From Microcebus murinus (lineage: Eukaryota; Chordata; Mammalia; Primates; Cheirogaleidae): a DNA stretch of 64,000 nucleotides. The notes below the pieces were generated by a model, which saw only the letters and a list, made by a program, of their open reading frames with translations, ran no database searches and had not been told where the DNA came from. A program made the position numbers and the translations under genes. The stretch covers positions 56,311,001 to 56,375,000 of the forward strand of contig NC_134120.1 of the NCBI RefSeq assembly GCF_040939455.1. Reading direction: 5' to 3'. Shown in pieces: positions 36,377 to 47,806 of the stretch. Every line of letters begins with the position of its first letter. The stretch's first letter is position 1.

Positions 36377-37545
36377 GGAGCAGCCCGGAGACCAGCGGCA
36401 AGGGTAGGTGGATCTGCTGTTTCCCCTCCCCTGCATTCGGGACTGCTGGTGGGCTCCCCAGCGGGTGGAGAGACCTGCGGACACCAGCCCAGAGACTGCC
36501 GCCGCCTGCCAACGGTGAGCCTATAGCAGACGTGGCACCAGGTTCCCAACTTCCTCCGGGCACCTCTGTGTGCACAGACCCGAGCCGCGCGGCAGGCGCC
36601 ATATTGCCTCCTCCCCCCCTCCGCCGACCCTACCCGTGGCTGCCCAGAGAGACAATACAGCCACCAGCCGGAGGCACCTCCAGGGAACGGGACCTTCCCG
36701 TTTGGGACCCCGCCCCGCCCTCCCAGGTGCTGCTGGCACCGTGTTCCCAGGAAAACGGTGCCGACTCAGAGGCTGAGAGACATAGACCCAGCTTGGGCTC
36801 CCTGTGGGTGAATTAGGACCGGAAATCCTCTCCCTGGTGGGAATACAGTTTGAACTCTGGGACCCAGAGGTCGGACCTGCAGACCAGATCCCCAGCACCG
36901 AGGGCTAGCATTGCCCGGGGCACAGAAGGGTTATACGTGAACAGCCTACTGAGGGCTGTGTGCCTCCAGGGGCAGATCGGCGTCCTAGAGGGCAACCCTC
37001 CTCCCAGGAGGAGGCCGTGCGCCCAACCCAGGTGGCGTTCCTGTGCAGGGAACCTCCCCGCCGGCATCACAGTCCGGGGAGGCCTGGTAGCTTGTGGTCT
37101 GGCCTGCTGGCAGAGGCCCAGGAGTAGCTGCGGAGTTGGGGAGGGTGGAAAGAAGCGAGGCCTGCTGCAGACTCGGGTCTCAGACAGCCCCACCCCCACA
37201 CCCAGACTTTCTGGCTGAGCGGGACCATTCCAGCCCCGCCCTGACAGCAGAGAACAGAACTTTGACCCCTGCTAACGGCCTGAGGGCAGGCTTACCCAAC
37301 CTAGCTCCGCCCAGAACGAGAGCTGATAACAGGACTCAAAATCAACACCATAGCCTGTTCCTCCAAGCAAACGCCACCTACTGACAGGGACGGCATCTTG
37401 CACAGCCTTTCCACGGCACCCACTGACTCAATATACAGGGAGTGGTCCAATTTCACCCACAGGCACCACCTAACGCCTCAGAAACTAAACAAGGTGTGTG
37501 AATACCCAAACAATAACCTAAGGAAAGAAACAACAACTGATCAAC
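36377..37545 (+). promoter_or_regulatory. L1 5' UTR / internal promoter
   Basis: This GC- and CpG-rich block has a composition unlike anything else in the window and lies directly upstream of ORF1, where L1 carries its internal Pol II promoter. A YY1-type motif in reverse orientation, GGCGCCATATTG, sits at 36,595-36,606, about 220 bp inside, rather than at the extreme 5' end as in human L1. Overlapping open frames of 120-130 codons occur on both strands (for example minus 36,813-37,199 and 36,521-36,898). An antisense promoter or ORF0-like frame is possible but not demonstrated. Confidence 0.85.
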
Positions 37546-38538
37546 ATGGGAAGAAATCAGCGAAAGAACTCAGGAAATATGAAGAACCAAACGGAAAACA
37601 CACCCCCAAAGAGGAGCACCAGCCCCCTAGAAACGGACACTGACCAAAATCAGGCAACCAATATGACAGAAGAGGAATTTCGTATGTGGAACATAAGAAC
37701 ACTCACCCAGCTGCAACAACAACTCAACAACCAGCACCAAGAAACCACAAAAAATCTCCAGGATATGAGAAAAGAAATAGACACATTGAAGAAAAGTGTA
37801 ACCGAACTCCTGGAAATGAAGAATCAATTCAAGGAACTACAAAATACAGTGGAAAGTCTCAAGAACAGGGTAGATGAAGCAGAAGAAAGAATCTCAGAGC
37901 TTGAAGATAACACCCTCCAATTAAATAAATCAGTCACAGAAATAGAGCAGAGAAACAAGAGAAATGAGCAAAGCCTACAAGAGCTGTGGGATTATGTGAA
38001 GAAACCTAATGTGAGGGTCATAGGGTTACAGGAAGGGGAAGAAGACAACACTCAAGGGTTGGACAAGCTGTTTGAAGATATAATAGAGGAAAATTTCCCA
38101 GGCCTTGCTCAAAATCTTGATATACAAGTTCAAGAAGCTCAGAGGACCCCTGGGAGATTCAACGCAAACAGGAAGACATCACGACATGCAGTCATCAGAC
38201 TAACCAAAGTATCAACTAAAGAGGCCCTTCTAAGAGCTGTAAGACAAAAGAAGCAAGTAACATACAAGGGAAAGCCAGTTCGAATAACATCAGACTTCTC
38301 TAATGAGACTTTACAAGCAAGGAGAGACTGGGGCCCCATTCTCACTCTTTTGAAACAAAACAATGCCCAGCCTAGAATATTATTCCCTGCAAAACTAAGC
38401 TTCGTATATGAAGGAGAAATAAAAACATTCTCAGACAAGCAAAGGCTCAGAGAATTCACCAAGACAAGACCAGCCCTACAAGAAGTACTTAAAACAGCGT
38501 TACGCACGGAACATCATAATAATAACCCACGAATATAA
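37546..38538 (+). CDS. L1 ORF1 protein, RNA-binding chaperone
   Basis: An intact 330-codon frame, close to the 338 residues of human ORF1p. The protein coats L1 RNA and is needed to form the retrotransposition RNP. A variable, charged N-terminus (1-45) leads to a heptad-rich coiled coil (about 50-145) that would trimerise it. An RRM-like domain follows (about 153-250, with VRVIGLQEGEED at 156-167 and RHAVIRL at 213-219), then the C-terminal domain (about 251-320) with the conserved QARR at 257-260 and FPAKLSF at 280-286. A Thr-Pro site at 201-202 fits the proline-directed phosphorylation seen in this family. The ATG at 37,546 follows the 5' UTR directly. Nothing in the frame looks disabled. 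Confidence 0.95.
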   Translation: MGRNQRKNSGNMKNQTENTPPKRSTSPLETDTDQNQATNMTEEEFRMWNIRTLTQLQQQLNNQHQETTKNLQDMRKEIDTLKKSVTELLEMKNQFKELQNTVESLKNRVDEAEERISELEDNTLQLNKSVTEIEQRNKRNEQSLQELWDYVKKPNVRVIGLQEGEEDNTQGLDKLFEDIIEENFPGLAQNLDIQVQEAQRTPGRFNANRKTSRHAVIRLTKVSTKEALLRAVRQKKQVTYKGKPVRITSDFSNETLQARRDWGPILTLLKQNNAQPRILFPAKLSFVYEGEIKTFSDKQRLREFTKTRPALQEVLKTALRTEHHNNNPRI

Positions 38539-38579
38539 AAACAACCAAAACCCAAAGATATTAAAGGCCAGATATTACA

Positions 38580-41500
38580 ATGGCTCAAGACAGAAATCAT
38601 AGCAACAACATCCAACCCAACAGAATGATCAGTAATCTACCTTACCTATCAGTTCTCTCAATAAATGTGAATGGCTTAAACTCTCCAATCAAGAGACATA
38701 GGCTGGCTGAATGGATAAGAAAATACAGGTCAAGTATATGCTGTCTTCAGGAAACACATCTAACCTGCAAGGATGCATATAGACTAAAAATAAAAGGGTG
38801 GAGATCAATATTCCAAGCAAATAGAAGCCAAAAGAAGGCTGGTGTGGCAGTTCTAATTTCAGACGATTTAGTTTTTAAACCAACAAAAGTAGTAAAAGAC
38901 AAAGAGGGTCATTATATAATGGTGAAGGGCACAGTCCAACAAGAAGAGATAACAATTTTAAATATATATGCACCCAACTTAGGGGCACCTAGATTCATAA
39001 AGCAAACCTTACTGGAGCTAAGCAAATGGATTAATAGCAACTCCATAATCGCCGGAGATTTCAACACCCCACTGACGGCACGAGACAGATCCTCCAAACA
39101 GAAAATTAATAAAGAAATAATGGACTTAAACAAAACTCTAGAACAATTGGGTCTGACAGACATCTACAGAACATTCTACCCAAAATCCACTGAATAAACG
39201 TTCTTCTCATCAGCTCACGGGACATTCTCTAAGATTGACCATATCCTAGGACACAAAGAAAATCTCAAGAAATTTAAAAAAATAGAAATCATACCATGTA
39301 CCTTCTCAGATCACAGTGGAATAAAAGTAGAAATCAACCCTAACAGAAACTCACATTTCTACACAAAAACGTGGAAATTAAACAACCTCCTACTAAATGA
39401 TTACTTCGTAAATGAAGAAATCAAGACGGAAATAAAAAACTTCTATGAAGAAAACGACAATGGAGAGACAAGTTATCAACTCCTCTGGGACACAGCTAAA
39501 GCAGTTCTGAGAGGAAAGTTTATCTCCATAAATGCCTATAACCAAAAGACAAGAAGATCACAAATAGACAATTTAATGAAACGACTCAAAGAGCTGGAAA
39601 AAGAAGAACAGACCAACCCCAAACCCAGCAGAAGAAGTGAAATCAACAAGATCAAATCAGAACTAAACGAAATTGAAAACAGGAAAGCTATTCAGGAGAT
39701 TAATAAAACAAAAAGTTGGTTCTTTGAAAAAATAAACAAAATTGACACACCATTGGCTAAGCTAACGAAAAGCAGAAAAGAGAAATCTCTAATAAGCTCC
39801 ATCAGGAATAAAAAAGGAGATATCACAACTGATCCCAAAGAGATACAAGATACAATTTATGAATACTACAAAAATCTTTATGCACACAAACTGGAAAATG
39901 TGGAGGAAATGGACAAATTTCTAGAAACACACAGCCTCCCTAGGCTCAACCAGGAAGAAATACATTCCCTGAACAGACCAATCTCAACAGCTGAAATAGA
40001 AACAGCAATTAAAAATCTCCCTAAAAAGAAAAGTCCCGGTCCAGATGGCTTCACACCCGAATTTTACCATACTTACAAAGAAGAACTAGTACCTATCTTG
40101 CAGAAACTATTCCACAACATCGAGAAGAACGGAAACCTCCCCGACACCTTTTATGAAGCGAATATTACTCTGATTCCAAAACCAGGAAAGGATGCAACAA
40201 AAAAAGAAAACTACAGACCAATATCCCTAATGAATATAGATGCAAAAATTTTCAACAAAATCTTAGCTAACCGAATCCAGACACTTATCAAAAAAATAAT
40301 CCACCACGACCAAGTGGGCTTCATCCCAGGGATGCAGGGATGGTTCAACATACGTAAATCTATAAATGCAATTCACCACATAAACAGAAGCAAAAACAAA
40401 GACCACATGATTCTTTCAATAGATGCAGAAAAAGCTTTTGACAAAATTCAACACCTTTTCATGATACGAACACTTAAGAAAATAGGCATAGAAGGGACAT
40501 ACCTAAAAATGATACAAGCCATATATGACAGACCCATAGCCAACATCATACTGAATGGGGAAAGATTGAAATCATTCCCACTTAGAACTGGAACCAGACA
40601 AGGCTGCCCACTATCTCCACTTCTGTTCAACATAGTGCTGGAAGTCTTGGCTACAGCAATCAGACAGGAAAATGGAATCAAAGGTATCCAAATAGGGGCA
40701 GAAGAGATCAAACTTTCACTGTTTGCTGATGATATGATATTGTATTTAGAAAACCCCAAGGATTCAACCAAGAAACTCCTGGAACTGATCAATGAATTTA
40801 GTAAAGTCTCAGGATACAAAATCAATACACAGAAATCAGAGGCATTCATATACGCCAACAACAATCTAATTGAGAACCAAATCAAAGACTCAATTCCCTT
40901 CACAATAGCAACAAAGAAATTAAAGTACCTAGGAATATATTTAACCAAAGAGGTAAAAGACCTCTACAGGGAGAACTATGAAACACTGAGGAAGGAAATA
41001 GCAGAGGATGTAAACAGATGGAAATCCATACCATGCTCGTGGATCGGCAGACTCAATATCATCAAAATGTCTATACTACCCAAACTGATCTACAGATTCA
41101 ATGCAATACCTATTAAAATCCCATCAGCATTCTTCACAGATATAGAAAAAATAATTTTACGCTTCGTATGGAACCAAAGAAGACCCCGAATATCAAGAGC
41201 AATTCTAGGCAACAAAAACAAATTGGGAGGCATTAATATGCCAGATATCAAACTATACTACAAAGCTGTAGTAATTAAAACAATATGGTATTGGCACAAA
41301 AACAGGAATATTGACCAGTGGAACAGATGTGAGAATCCTGATATAAAACCATCCTCATATAGCCATCTCATCTTTGACAAAGCAGACAAAAACATACGCT
41401 GGGGAAAAGAATCTCTCTTCAATAAATGGTGCTGGGAAAACTGGATAGCCACCTGTAGAAGGCTAAAACAGGACCCACACCTTTCACCTCTCACAAAAAC

Positions 41501-42455
41501 CAACTCACGCTGGATAACAGACTTAAACCTAAGATATGAAACTATTAGAACTCTAGAGGAAAAAGTTGGAAACACTCTCCTAGACATCGGCCTGGGCAAA
41601 GAGTTTATGAAGAAGTCCCCAAAGGCAATCACAGCAGCAACAAAAATAAATAAATGGGACATGATCAAGCTACAGAGCTTCTGCACAGCCAAAGAAATAG
41701 TCATGAAAGTAAACAGACAACCTACAGAATGGGAGAAAATTTTTGCATCCTATGCATCCGATAAGGGACTGATAACTAGAATATACTTAGAACTCACGAA
41801 AATTAGGAAGAAAAAATCAAATAACCCCATTAAAAAGTGGGCAAAGGACTTGAACAGAAATTTTTCTAAAGAAGACAGAAGAATGGCCAACAAACATATG
41901 AAGAAATGCTCAACATCTCTAATCATCAGGGAAATGCAAATCAAAACCACAATGAGATATTACTTAACCCCAGTGAGAATGGCCTTTATCAAAAAATCTC
42001 CAAACAATAAATGCTGGCGTGGTTGCAGAGAGAGAGGAACACTCCTACACTGCTGGTGGGACTGCAAACTAGTTCAACCTCTGTGGAAAGCAATATGGAG
42101 ATACCTTAAAGCGATACAAGTGAATCTACCATTTGATCCAGCAATCCCATTGCTGGGCATCTACCCAAATGATCCAGTGACACTCTACAAAAAAGACACC
42201 TGCACTCGAATGTTTATAGCAGCACAATTCATAATTGCAAGGCTGTGGAAACAGCCCAAGTGCCCATCAATCCAAGAATGGATTAATAAAATGTGGTATA
42301 TGTATACCATGGAGTACTATTCAGCTCTAAGAAACAATGGTGATATAGCACATCTTATATTTTCCTGGTTAGAGCTGGAACCCATACTACTAAGTGAAGT
42401 ATCCCAAGAATGGAAAAACAAGCACCAGATATATTCTCCAGCAAACTGGTATTAA
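38580..42455 (+). pseudogene. L1 ORF2 (endonuclease / reverse transcriptase) with one nonsense codon
   Basis: One continuous frame of 1,291 codons is interrupted only by TAA at 39,195-39,197 (codon 206). Before the stop lie the APE-type endonuclease residues Asn29, Glu58 (QETH) and Asp160/Asn162 (GDFN). After it lie the remaining catalytic His245 (SDH), the reverse-transcriptase core with FADD at 715-718, and a C-terminal cysteine-rich knuckle ([18 protein letters not shown], around 42,010-42,065). Normal translation would give a truncated endonuclease of 205 residues without RT. A 959-codon open frame with RT and C-terminal domain remains downstream from 39,576. No other frameshift or stop was found. 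Confidence 0.95.
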
Positions 42456-42660
42456 CTGAGTAGCACCTAAGTGGACACATAGGTACTACAGTAATAGGGT
42501 ATTGGGCAGGTGGGAGGGGGAGGGGAGTGGGTATATACATACATAATGAGTGAGATGTGCACCATCTGGGGGATGGTCATGATGGAGACTCAGACTTTTG
42601 GGGGGAGGGGGGAAATGGGCATTTATTGAAACCTTAAAATCTGTACCCCCATAATAAGCC
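42456..42660 (+). other. L1 3' UTR with two G-rich tracts
   Basis: About 205 bp between the ORF2 stop and the poly(A). It contains the G-runs GGGCAGGTGGGAGGGGGAGG (from about 42,504) and GGGGGGAGGGGGGAAATGGG (from about 42,600), both compatible with G-quadruplex formation. G-rich 3' UTR tracts are a conserved feature of mammalian L1. The end reads CCCCCATAATAAGCC before the A-tail. The same pattern recurs in the L1 copies at 1.9, 13.2, 52.3 and 58.1 kb. Confidence 0.85.
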
Positions 42661-42683
42661 AAAAAAAAAAAAAAACTTAAAAA

Positions 42684-42694
42684 AAAAAATTACC
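42684..42694. repeat. Target-site duplication of the full-length L1, right copy
   Basis: AAAAAATTACC immediately follows the poly(A) tail and matches 36,366-36,376. Its left edge merges with the tail, so the exact length (11 bp or slightly less) is ambiguous. Confidence 0.88.
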
Positions 42695-43440
42695 AAGTAT
42701 ATTAAGCAGAAAATATGACTCATAAGTAACAGAAAAAATCAATCAAAATATTTCCAAAACTGCCCCACAAGTGTTTAAATTAGCAGACAAGAAAATCAAG
42801 TTATTATAATTTCACTTCATATGTTCAAAAAGTTAAGTATATACTTAGAATATGTAAAAAGACAAAAACTGAACTTCTTGAGATTGAAACTATAACATTT
42901 GACAGGAAAAATACACTGAATGGGAATAACAGGCATTGCAGAAGAAAGGTTAGTGAATGTGAAGATATGGCATCAGAGACCAACCAAAATGAAACATAGA
43001 AAAGAAAAGCCAATAAAAATAAAGAGCATCATTGAGGTGTGGGCACCTTCCAGTGGCAAAGTATACATGTAATTGGACCCTGAAATAATGGCTAAATAGT
43101 CTCCAAATTTGATGAACACTATAAACTTATAGATCCAAGAAGCTCCAGGAACTCTAGGAACAAGAAAGATATAAAAAACAACCCTATGGTATATCATAGT
43201 TTAAATGCTCAAAATCAATAAAAAATATAAAATCTTAAAAACAGCCCCACAAAAGGTCGTGTTACATACAGAGAAACAAAGATAAGAATAACAGTACATA
43301 TATATTTTTTATTAGAAGCAATGAAGTCAGGGGACAGTGGAGCAGTATTTTTAAAGTACAGGAGAAAAATTTAAATAACCTGTCAACTTATAATTTTATA
43401 TCATACAAGAATATCTTTCAAAAATGAAAAGGATGACCAC
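42695..43440 (+). mobile_element. Ancient L1M copy A, ORF1 piece
   Basis: It continues the copy cut at 36,376: AGCAGACAAGAAAATCAAG, ATATGTTCAAAAAGTTAAGTA, AACTTCTTGAGATTGAAAC, GCAGAAGAAAGGTTAGTGAA and GACAGTGGAGCAGTATTTTTAAAGTAC are collinear with L1M ORF1. The frame is broken repeatedly. Confidence 0.8.
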
Positions 43441-45010
43441 TAGAGAACTGTGATTCCGCCCCAACCCTGCAGCAACAAAGCAGTGTGAGTCAGGCCTTTA
43501 CTTCTTTCTACCCTCTCTGGTGTTACCAGAATTCAGCAAGGAGCTAAGCTTACACACTCATTTAGCAGCAATGAGACAGTTTCCCATATTCACTAAGACA
43601 GTGTCAGTCAGCAGATTCCTCAATAGGGGAATTGCTTGGTTTTAAAAAAAAACATTAAATGTCTATATAATCTTATAATATGACATCCAAAATATCCATG
43701 ATACAATTAAAAATCACTCAAGTAGAAAAAGAAAAATTATATCTTGAATAAGAAAAGGTCTCTAATAGATACCAACACTAAGATGAACTAGATGTTGGAA
43801 TTATTTGCCAAGGATTTGAAAGCAACAATCATAAATATGCTTCAACAAGCAATTATGAAATATCTTGAAACAAATAAAAACAGATAAAAATCTCAATAAA
43901 TAAATAGAAGTTATAAAAAAAGAACTAAATTAAATGTATGAAACCAAAAATTACAAACCCAAAATTTTAAAACCATGAATGAGCTCAACAGTAGAACAGA
44001 GATAATAGAGGACAGAGTTAATATGAACTTGAGGAGGAAAAAAAATCTGTAGAATCTACCAATTCTGAAAAGCGGAGAGAAATTAACTGAAAAAAAAAGA
44101 TCAGATCTCAGGACAAATCAACTTTGGAGCAAAAGGAAAGTTCTGAGAGCAGCCAGAGAAAAATGATGCATTACTTACAAGGGAACACCTCTTCAATTTA
44201 GAATGAATATCTCATTTGAAACTACATAGTCCCGAAGGAAGCAGTATAACATTTTTCAAGTACAGAACTAAAATGAAAGTGTTATAAATTGTGAATTCTG
44301 TGTCTGATAAAAATATTTTTCAGAAATAAAGGAGAAATAAAAAGATTGAAAGTAAAAAGATGGAAAAAGATGTACCATGAAAATATTAATCAAAAATGAA
44401 GATAAAAAACAACTTTAGACATATAAAAGCTAACATAATCCACCAGCAGACCCTCACGAAAGAATTACTAAAGAAAGTTCTACAGATTAAAGGAAATATA
44501 ATAATAACTAAATGAAAATGTAGAGGTATAAAAGACATGAAGAGCACTAGAAATGGTGACTACATAGGTAAACAAATAAGATATTTTGTGTATTTATAAA
44601 TCTCTTTGAAAGATGACTATTCAAATAAACATGATAACAACATATTAATGGCTTTATAACATGTATGAGTAAATAATATTAATAAAATAAAAGTAAAGAA
44701 GTGATAAATGCTAGTACACTATTGTAAGGTTCATAATAAGAGGTTTAATGTCACGTGAACGCAGTAATGTCACAATTAAAGGTGAACAGTATAACCCCAA
44801 AGAACACCATTAGAGTAACGAAACAAACAGCTTTAGCTGATAAGTCAAAAAATAGGATAAAAATAAATTTCAAAAATACTCATTACAAAAGAAAGTAAGA
44901 AAAGGAGAAAAAGGAGGTAAAAGAACAGATAGTATAAATAGAAAAAAATAGTGGATGACAAACACCACAAGTCCAAACATACTAATTATCACTTTAAATG
45001 TAAATGGAGC
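43441..45010 (+). mobile_element. Ancient L1M copy B (5' UTR end, ORF1, spacer, ORF2 start)
   Basis: A second, separate old copy in the same orientation. ATGTTGGAATTATTTGCCAAGG, GAGAGCAGCCAGAGAAAAATGATGC and ACCAGCAGACCCTCACGAAAG represent ORF1. An A-rich inter-ORF region follows (about 44,560-44,960). TATCACTTTAAATGTAAATGG near 44,990 is the beginning of ORF2, where the copy stops. The first 200 bp (43,441-43,640) are assigned by position and weaker resemblance. Confidence 0.72.
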
Positions 45011-46931
45011 ACACCATTTTGAGGAGCACACCAAGATTTCTAAGATATAGGTAGTGTTTTAATTTTATTGTTAATTTATGTATCTTAAACATTATTTCAA
45101 TATATATTAGTAATACAAATTAAAATATACATGGATGTGTCAATACAATCTCATACTAAAATTATTATAACTATATGCATGCTTATATTATTGAGCTATT
45201 TTTATATTCTGATCAATAGCTCTTTATTTATCAAAGCTTCTTTATGAAATATAATTAATTTTATTAAATTCAAAGGCCTATTATAAGAGATATGTTCTCA
45301 AAAAGAAAATCCTATGATGCATTTTTTTTGGATTCATGCAATCTTTGATTACCAGCATATGCCAAAAATTCCTAATGAAATCTGTCCTGGTTCTTAATTT
45401 ATTGCATTGATGTTGTTTTAAGATTGGCATATTTTGTTTTGTTGTTTCTTGATTAGAATAGGTGCTGAGAGGCGGTGAAGGTATTCACTAGTGTGGGTGA
45501 GAAATGACAGGAATCTGTTTGGAACAGACCAGAAATGCTCGCTGAAGTGCTGTGGGGTGCCAGGTGTAGATTTAAGCTCCCAAAGGGGAAAATATCTGGA
45601 AGTACCTACAAAAGCACAATTGATTCTTTTTCCAAACTGCCAAGTCATTTCATAATAATAATTTGCAAAAATATCATCTTCTCTGTCAACTCATGCTTAT
45701 TGAGTATTTGACCTTAGATTGATTTTATAACACGTGTTACAGAAATACAAATATACAAATAAATTAAACAGTGTGTTTTGTATAGACACATATGAATGGA
45801 TTCATTCACTTTCACAAAGATACATGTGAGGCTATTCAGCCTGTTTGTAAAAACAAGCCTTTCTTAAACAGGTTGCTTTTATGAAAGCACTTTCTGCAGA
45901 AAATAGATGAAATGCATCCACCTCAATGCAAGGTCAAAAGTCCTTTAAAGAGGGCTGACTATTAGAACTATGAATATTCACACAAAGATAGTCATTTATT
46001 GGTTAGCTGAAATGGTAGTTATATCTATTTTGAGATAAAATTTCTCAGGAAGTAATTATTACATTTTGAATATTTTAATTGGCTTATGACTGAGAAATAG
46101 GAAATATTTTTTTCTCATTTCCTGCCAGTTTATAGCAGTCTAAATCAATACTAATGCAGGATACAAGTGATGAATCCGTGTACATTTGACCTTTACATAG
46201 GCAATACAACAAGCCCTACAAGAACAAGAAAAATCAAATAAATTACATTAATACTAACCTGAACATGCTCAAATAGTGCTTAGAGAAAAGAGATTGGGCA
46301 AAAAATATTCTGCTTCTATTCAACATTCTTCCTAGGGGTCTCCCAAGGGCTGTATTCTCCAGACCAGGATGACAGAAGAGTTCTAAGATTCCAGATGCCC
46401 ACTCTCCTTAGTCTAAGAGCAAAGGGTGAGTTAGGAGAGAACAGTCAACCATTCTGGCCGGGGGCCTATGCAGCACCACACCTTCCTATTCCATTTGGAT
46501 AAATAATCTCAGGAAAGCTTTGAATCAGTACACCAACCACAACTGGCAAGAAAATTATATTCACACTGCCAACAAGGCCAGCTTAAGCAGAATATCTGAG
46601 GGGTATGCAGAGAGGGGTCTTTTTCTGGAGTGTGAAAGAAGGCATTATCACATACTTCAAACAGGAAAGGAAAATCATTCAGGTAACTGACAGACTGATG
46701 TGGTCAAAGTGATGCCTCTTCTGTTCCTCAATTTACATTCTCCAAAATGCCTGTCATTGATAATAAAACCAATAAACACAAGGAGGCAGCTTCCTCTGAA
46801 CCAGAATGTTTTCTAATAGTGCCCTTGAAAGACAGCAATATATTTTCAAAGATTTCCCAAAATCATATTGGAAAATATTAAAATCGTAGTGATGGTTTTT
46901 CTTAAATCTTATGAAAACAGAGGAAAACAAT
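45011..46931. other. Unassigned sequence, 1.9 kb
   Basis: AT-rich, with no gene or clear repeat recognised. Confidence 0.4.
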
Positions 46932-47139
46932 TTTTTTTTAGACAAAGTCTCACTGTGTTGTCCAGGCTAGAGGGCAGTGGTGTCCTGCCCTCATAGCTCA
47001 CTGTAACCTCAAACTCTTGGGCTCGAGTGACTCTCTCGCCTCAGTCTCCCAAGTAGCTGGGACTACAGGCACACCACCATGCCTAGCTAACTTTTCTATT
47101 TTTTGTAGAGGTGGGGTCTCACTATGTTGCTCAGGCTGG
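46932..47139 (-). mobile_element. Truncated Alu, antisense
   Basis: TTTTTTTAGACAAAGTCTCAC, GTTGTCCAGGCTAGAGGGCAG, TCTCCCAAGTAGCTGGGACTACAGGC and TTGTAGAGGTGGGGTCTCACTATGTTG are antisense Alu. The copy stops after GCTCAGGCTGG, so part of one arm is missing. No target duplication was seen. Confidence 0.93.
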
Positions 47140-47369
47140 TTACTTTTTAAAAAATAAATTAATTATGGATTGAACTTGATTCACATTTGTTAATGGTTGC
47201 TAAAAATGTTGGCTTCACCCTATATATTTCAATGAGGGTTAATATTGAAAATAAATGATGAGTTATAGCTTAACTCCAGCCAGGTGGTTAGCACTACATA
47301 ATTTCTATTGTAAATTAGCATTCTCTATATAAAGAGATAGGTATAACAGTATAACAGTCACTTTATCAC

Positions 47370-47560
47370 TTAAAAAATTTCAATGTCTACTGTGTGCCAG
47401 GCACCATGCTTACTACTGAAGGTAAGAAAGAATAGAGCTTTTCTAAGGGAGTTCCCAATTTGCAGAAGAGGCAGGCACAGAAACATACAAAACACACACT
47501 TGAGGGACAGAATGGAAGACAAGGCTGGAACAAAATATGCACTGGCAAAAACAAACAAAC
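47370..47560 (+). repeat. Old dispersed repeat, family unresolved
   Basis: TCTACTGTGTGCCAGGCACCATGCTTACTACTGAAGG, then GAGTTCCCAATTTGCAGAAG, resembles the first part of the family also seen at 17,755, 23,840 and 62,570. A (CAAA)n-like patch follows at about 47,545-47,585. Confidence 0.45.
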
Positions 47561-47806
47561 AAAAAAAAACAAACAAAAAAACAAATGCATGCTACTTTGT
47601 CCTTTCACCTGAGATCTCAGATGACCAAGTGAATATTGCTTATGTCTTCAGCTATTTCTTTCAACTAGAAATGTAAGCTACCATAAAGTAAGCAACTGTA
47701 AATGCGGCCTTATCTATTTCTAGCATCCTGATACCATCCACCTCTCCCCTGTGTCTCTAAGAAGATGTCTTTTCTGAAGCACAGGTCCATTCATAACAAA
47801 TTAGAG

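Larger units (their letters stand above)
36377..42683 (+). mobile_element. Full-length, nearly intact strepsirrhine L1 retrotransposon
   Basis: All parts of a canonical L1 are present in order: a CpG-rich 5' UTR (36,377-37,545), ORF1 (37,546-38,538), a 41-nt spacer, ORF2 (38,580-42,455), a 3' UTR (42,456-42,660) and a poly(A) tail with one CTT interruption (42,661-42,683). An 11-bp duplication flanks it. The only clear lesion is a TAA at codon 206 of ORF2. The retained CpGs, long open frames and intact ends mark a young insertion. It sits inside an older L1M in the same orientation. Confidence 0.97.

Noticed and set aside
36301..36816. 171-codon plus frame across the L1 left junction
   Set aside because: It starts in host L1M sequence and runs into the GC-rich 5' UTR. 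There is no domain, and GC-rich DNA lacks stops by chance.
40448..40948. 166-codon minus-strand open frame
   Set aside because: It is antisense to the RT domain of ORF2 and is a shadow of the real frame.
38580..42455. Two separate genes (205 and 959 codons) in the L1
   Set aside because: Both segments share one frame, and homology to ORF2 is continuous across the stop. It is one ORF2 with a nonsense codon.
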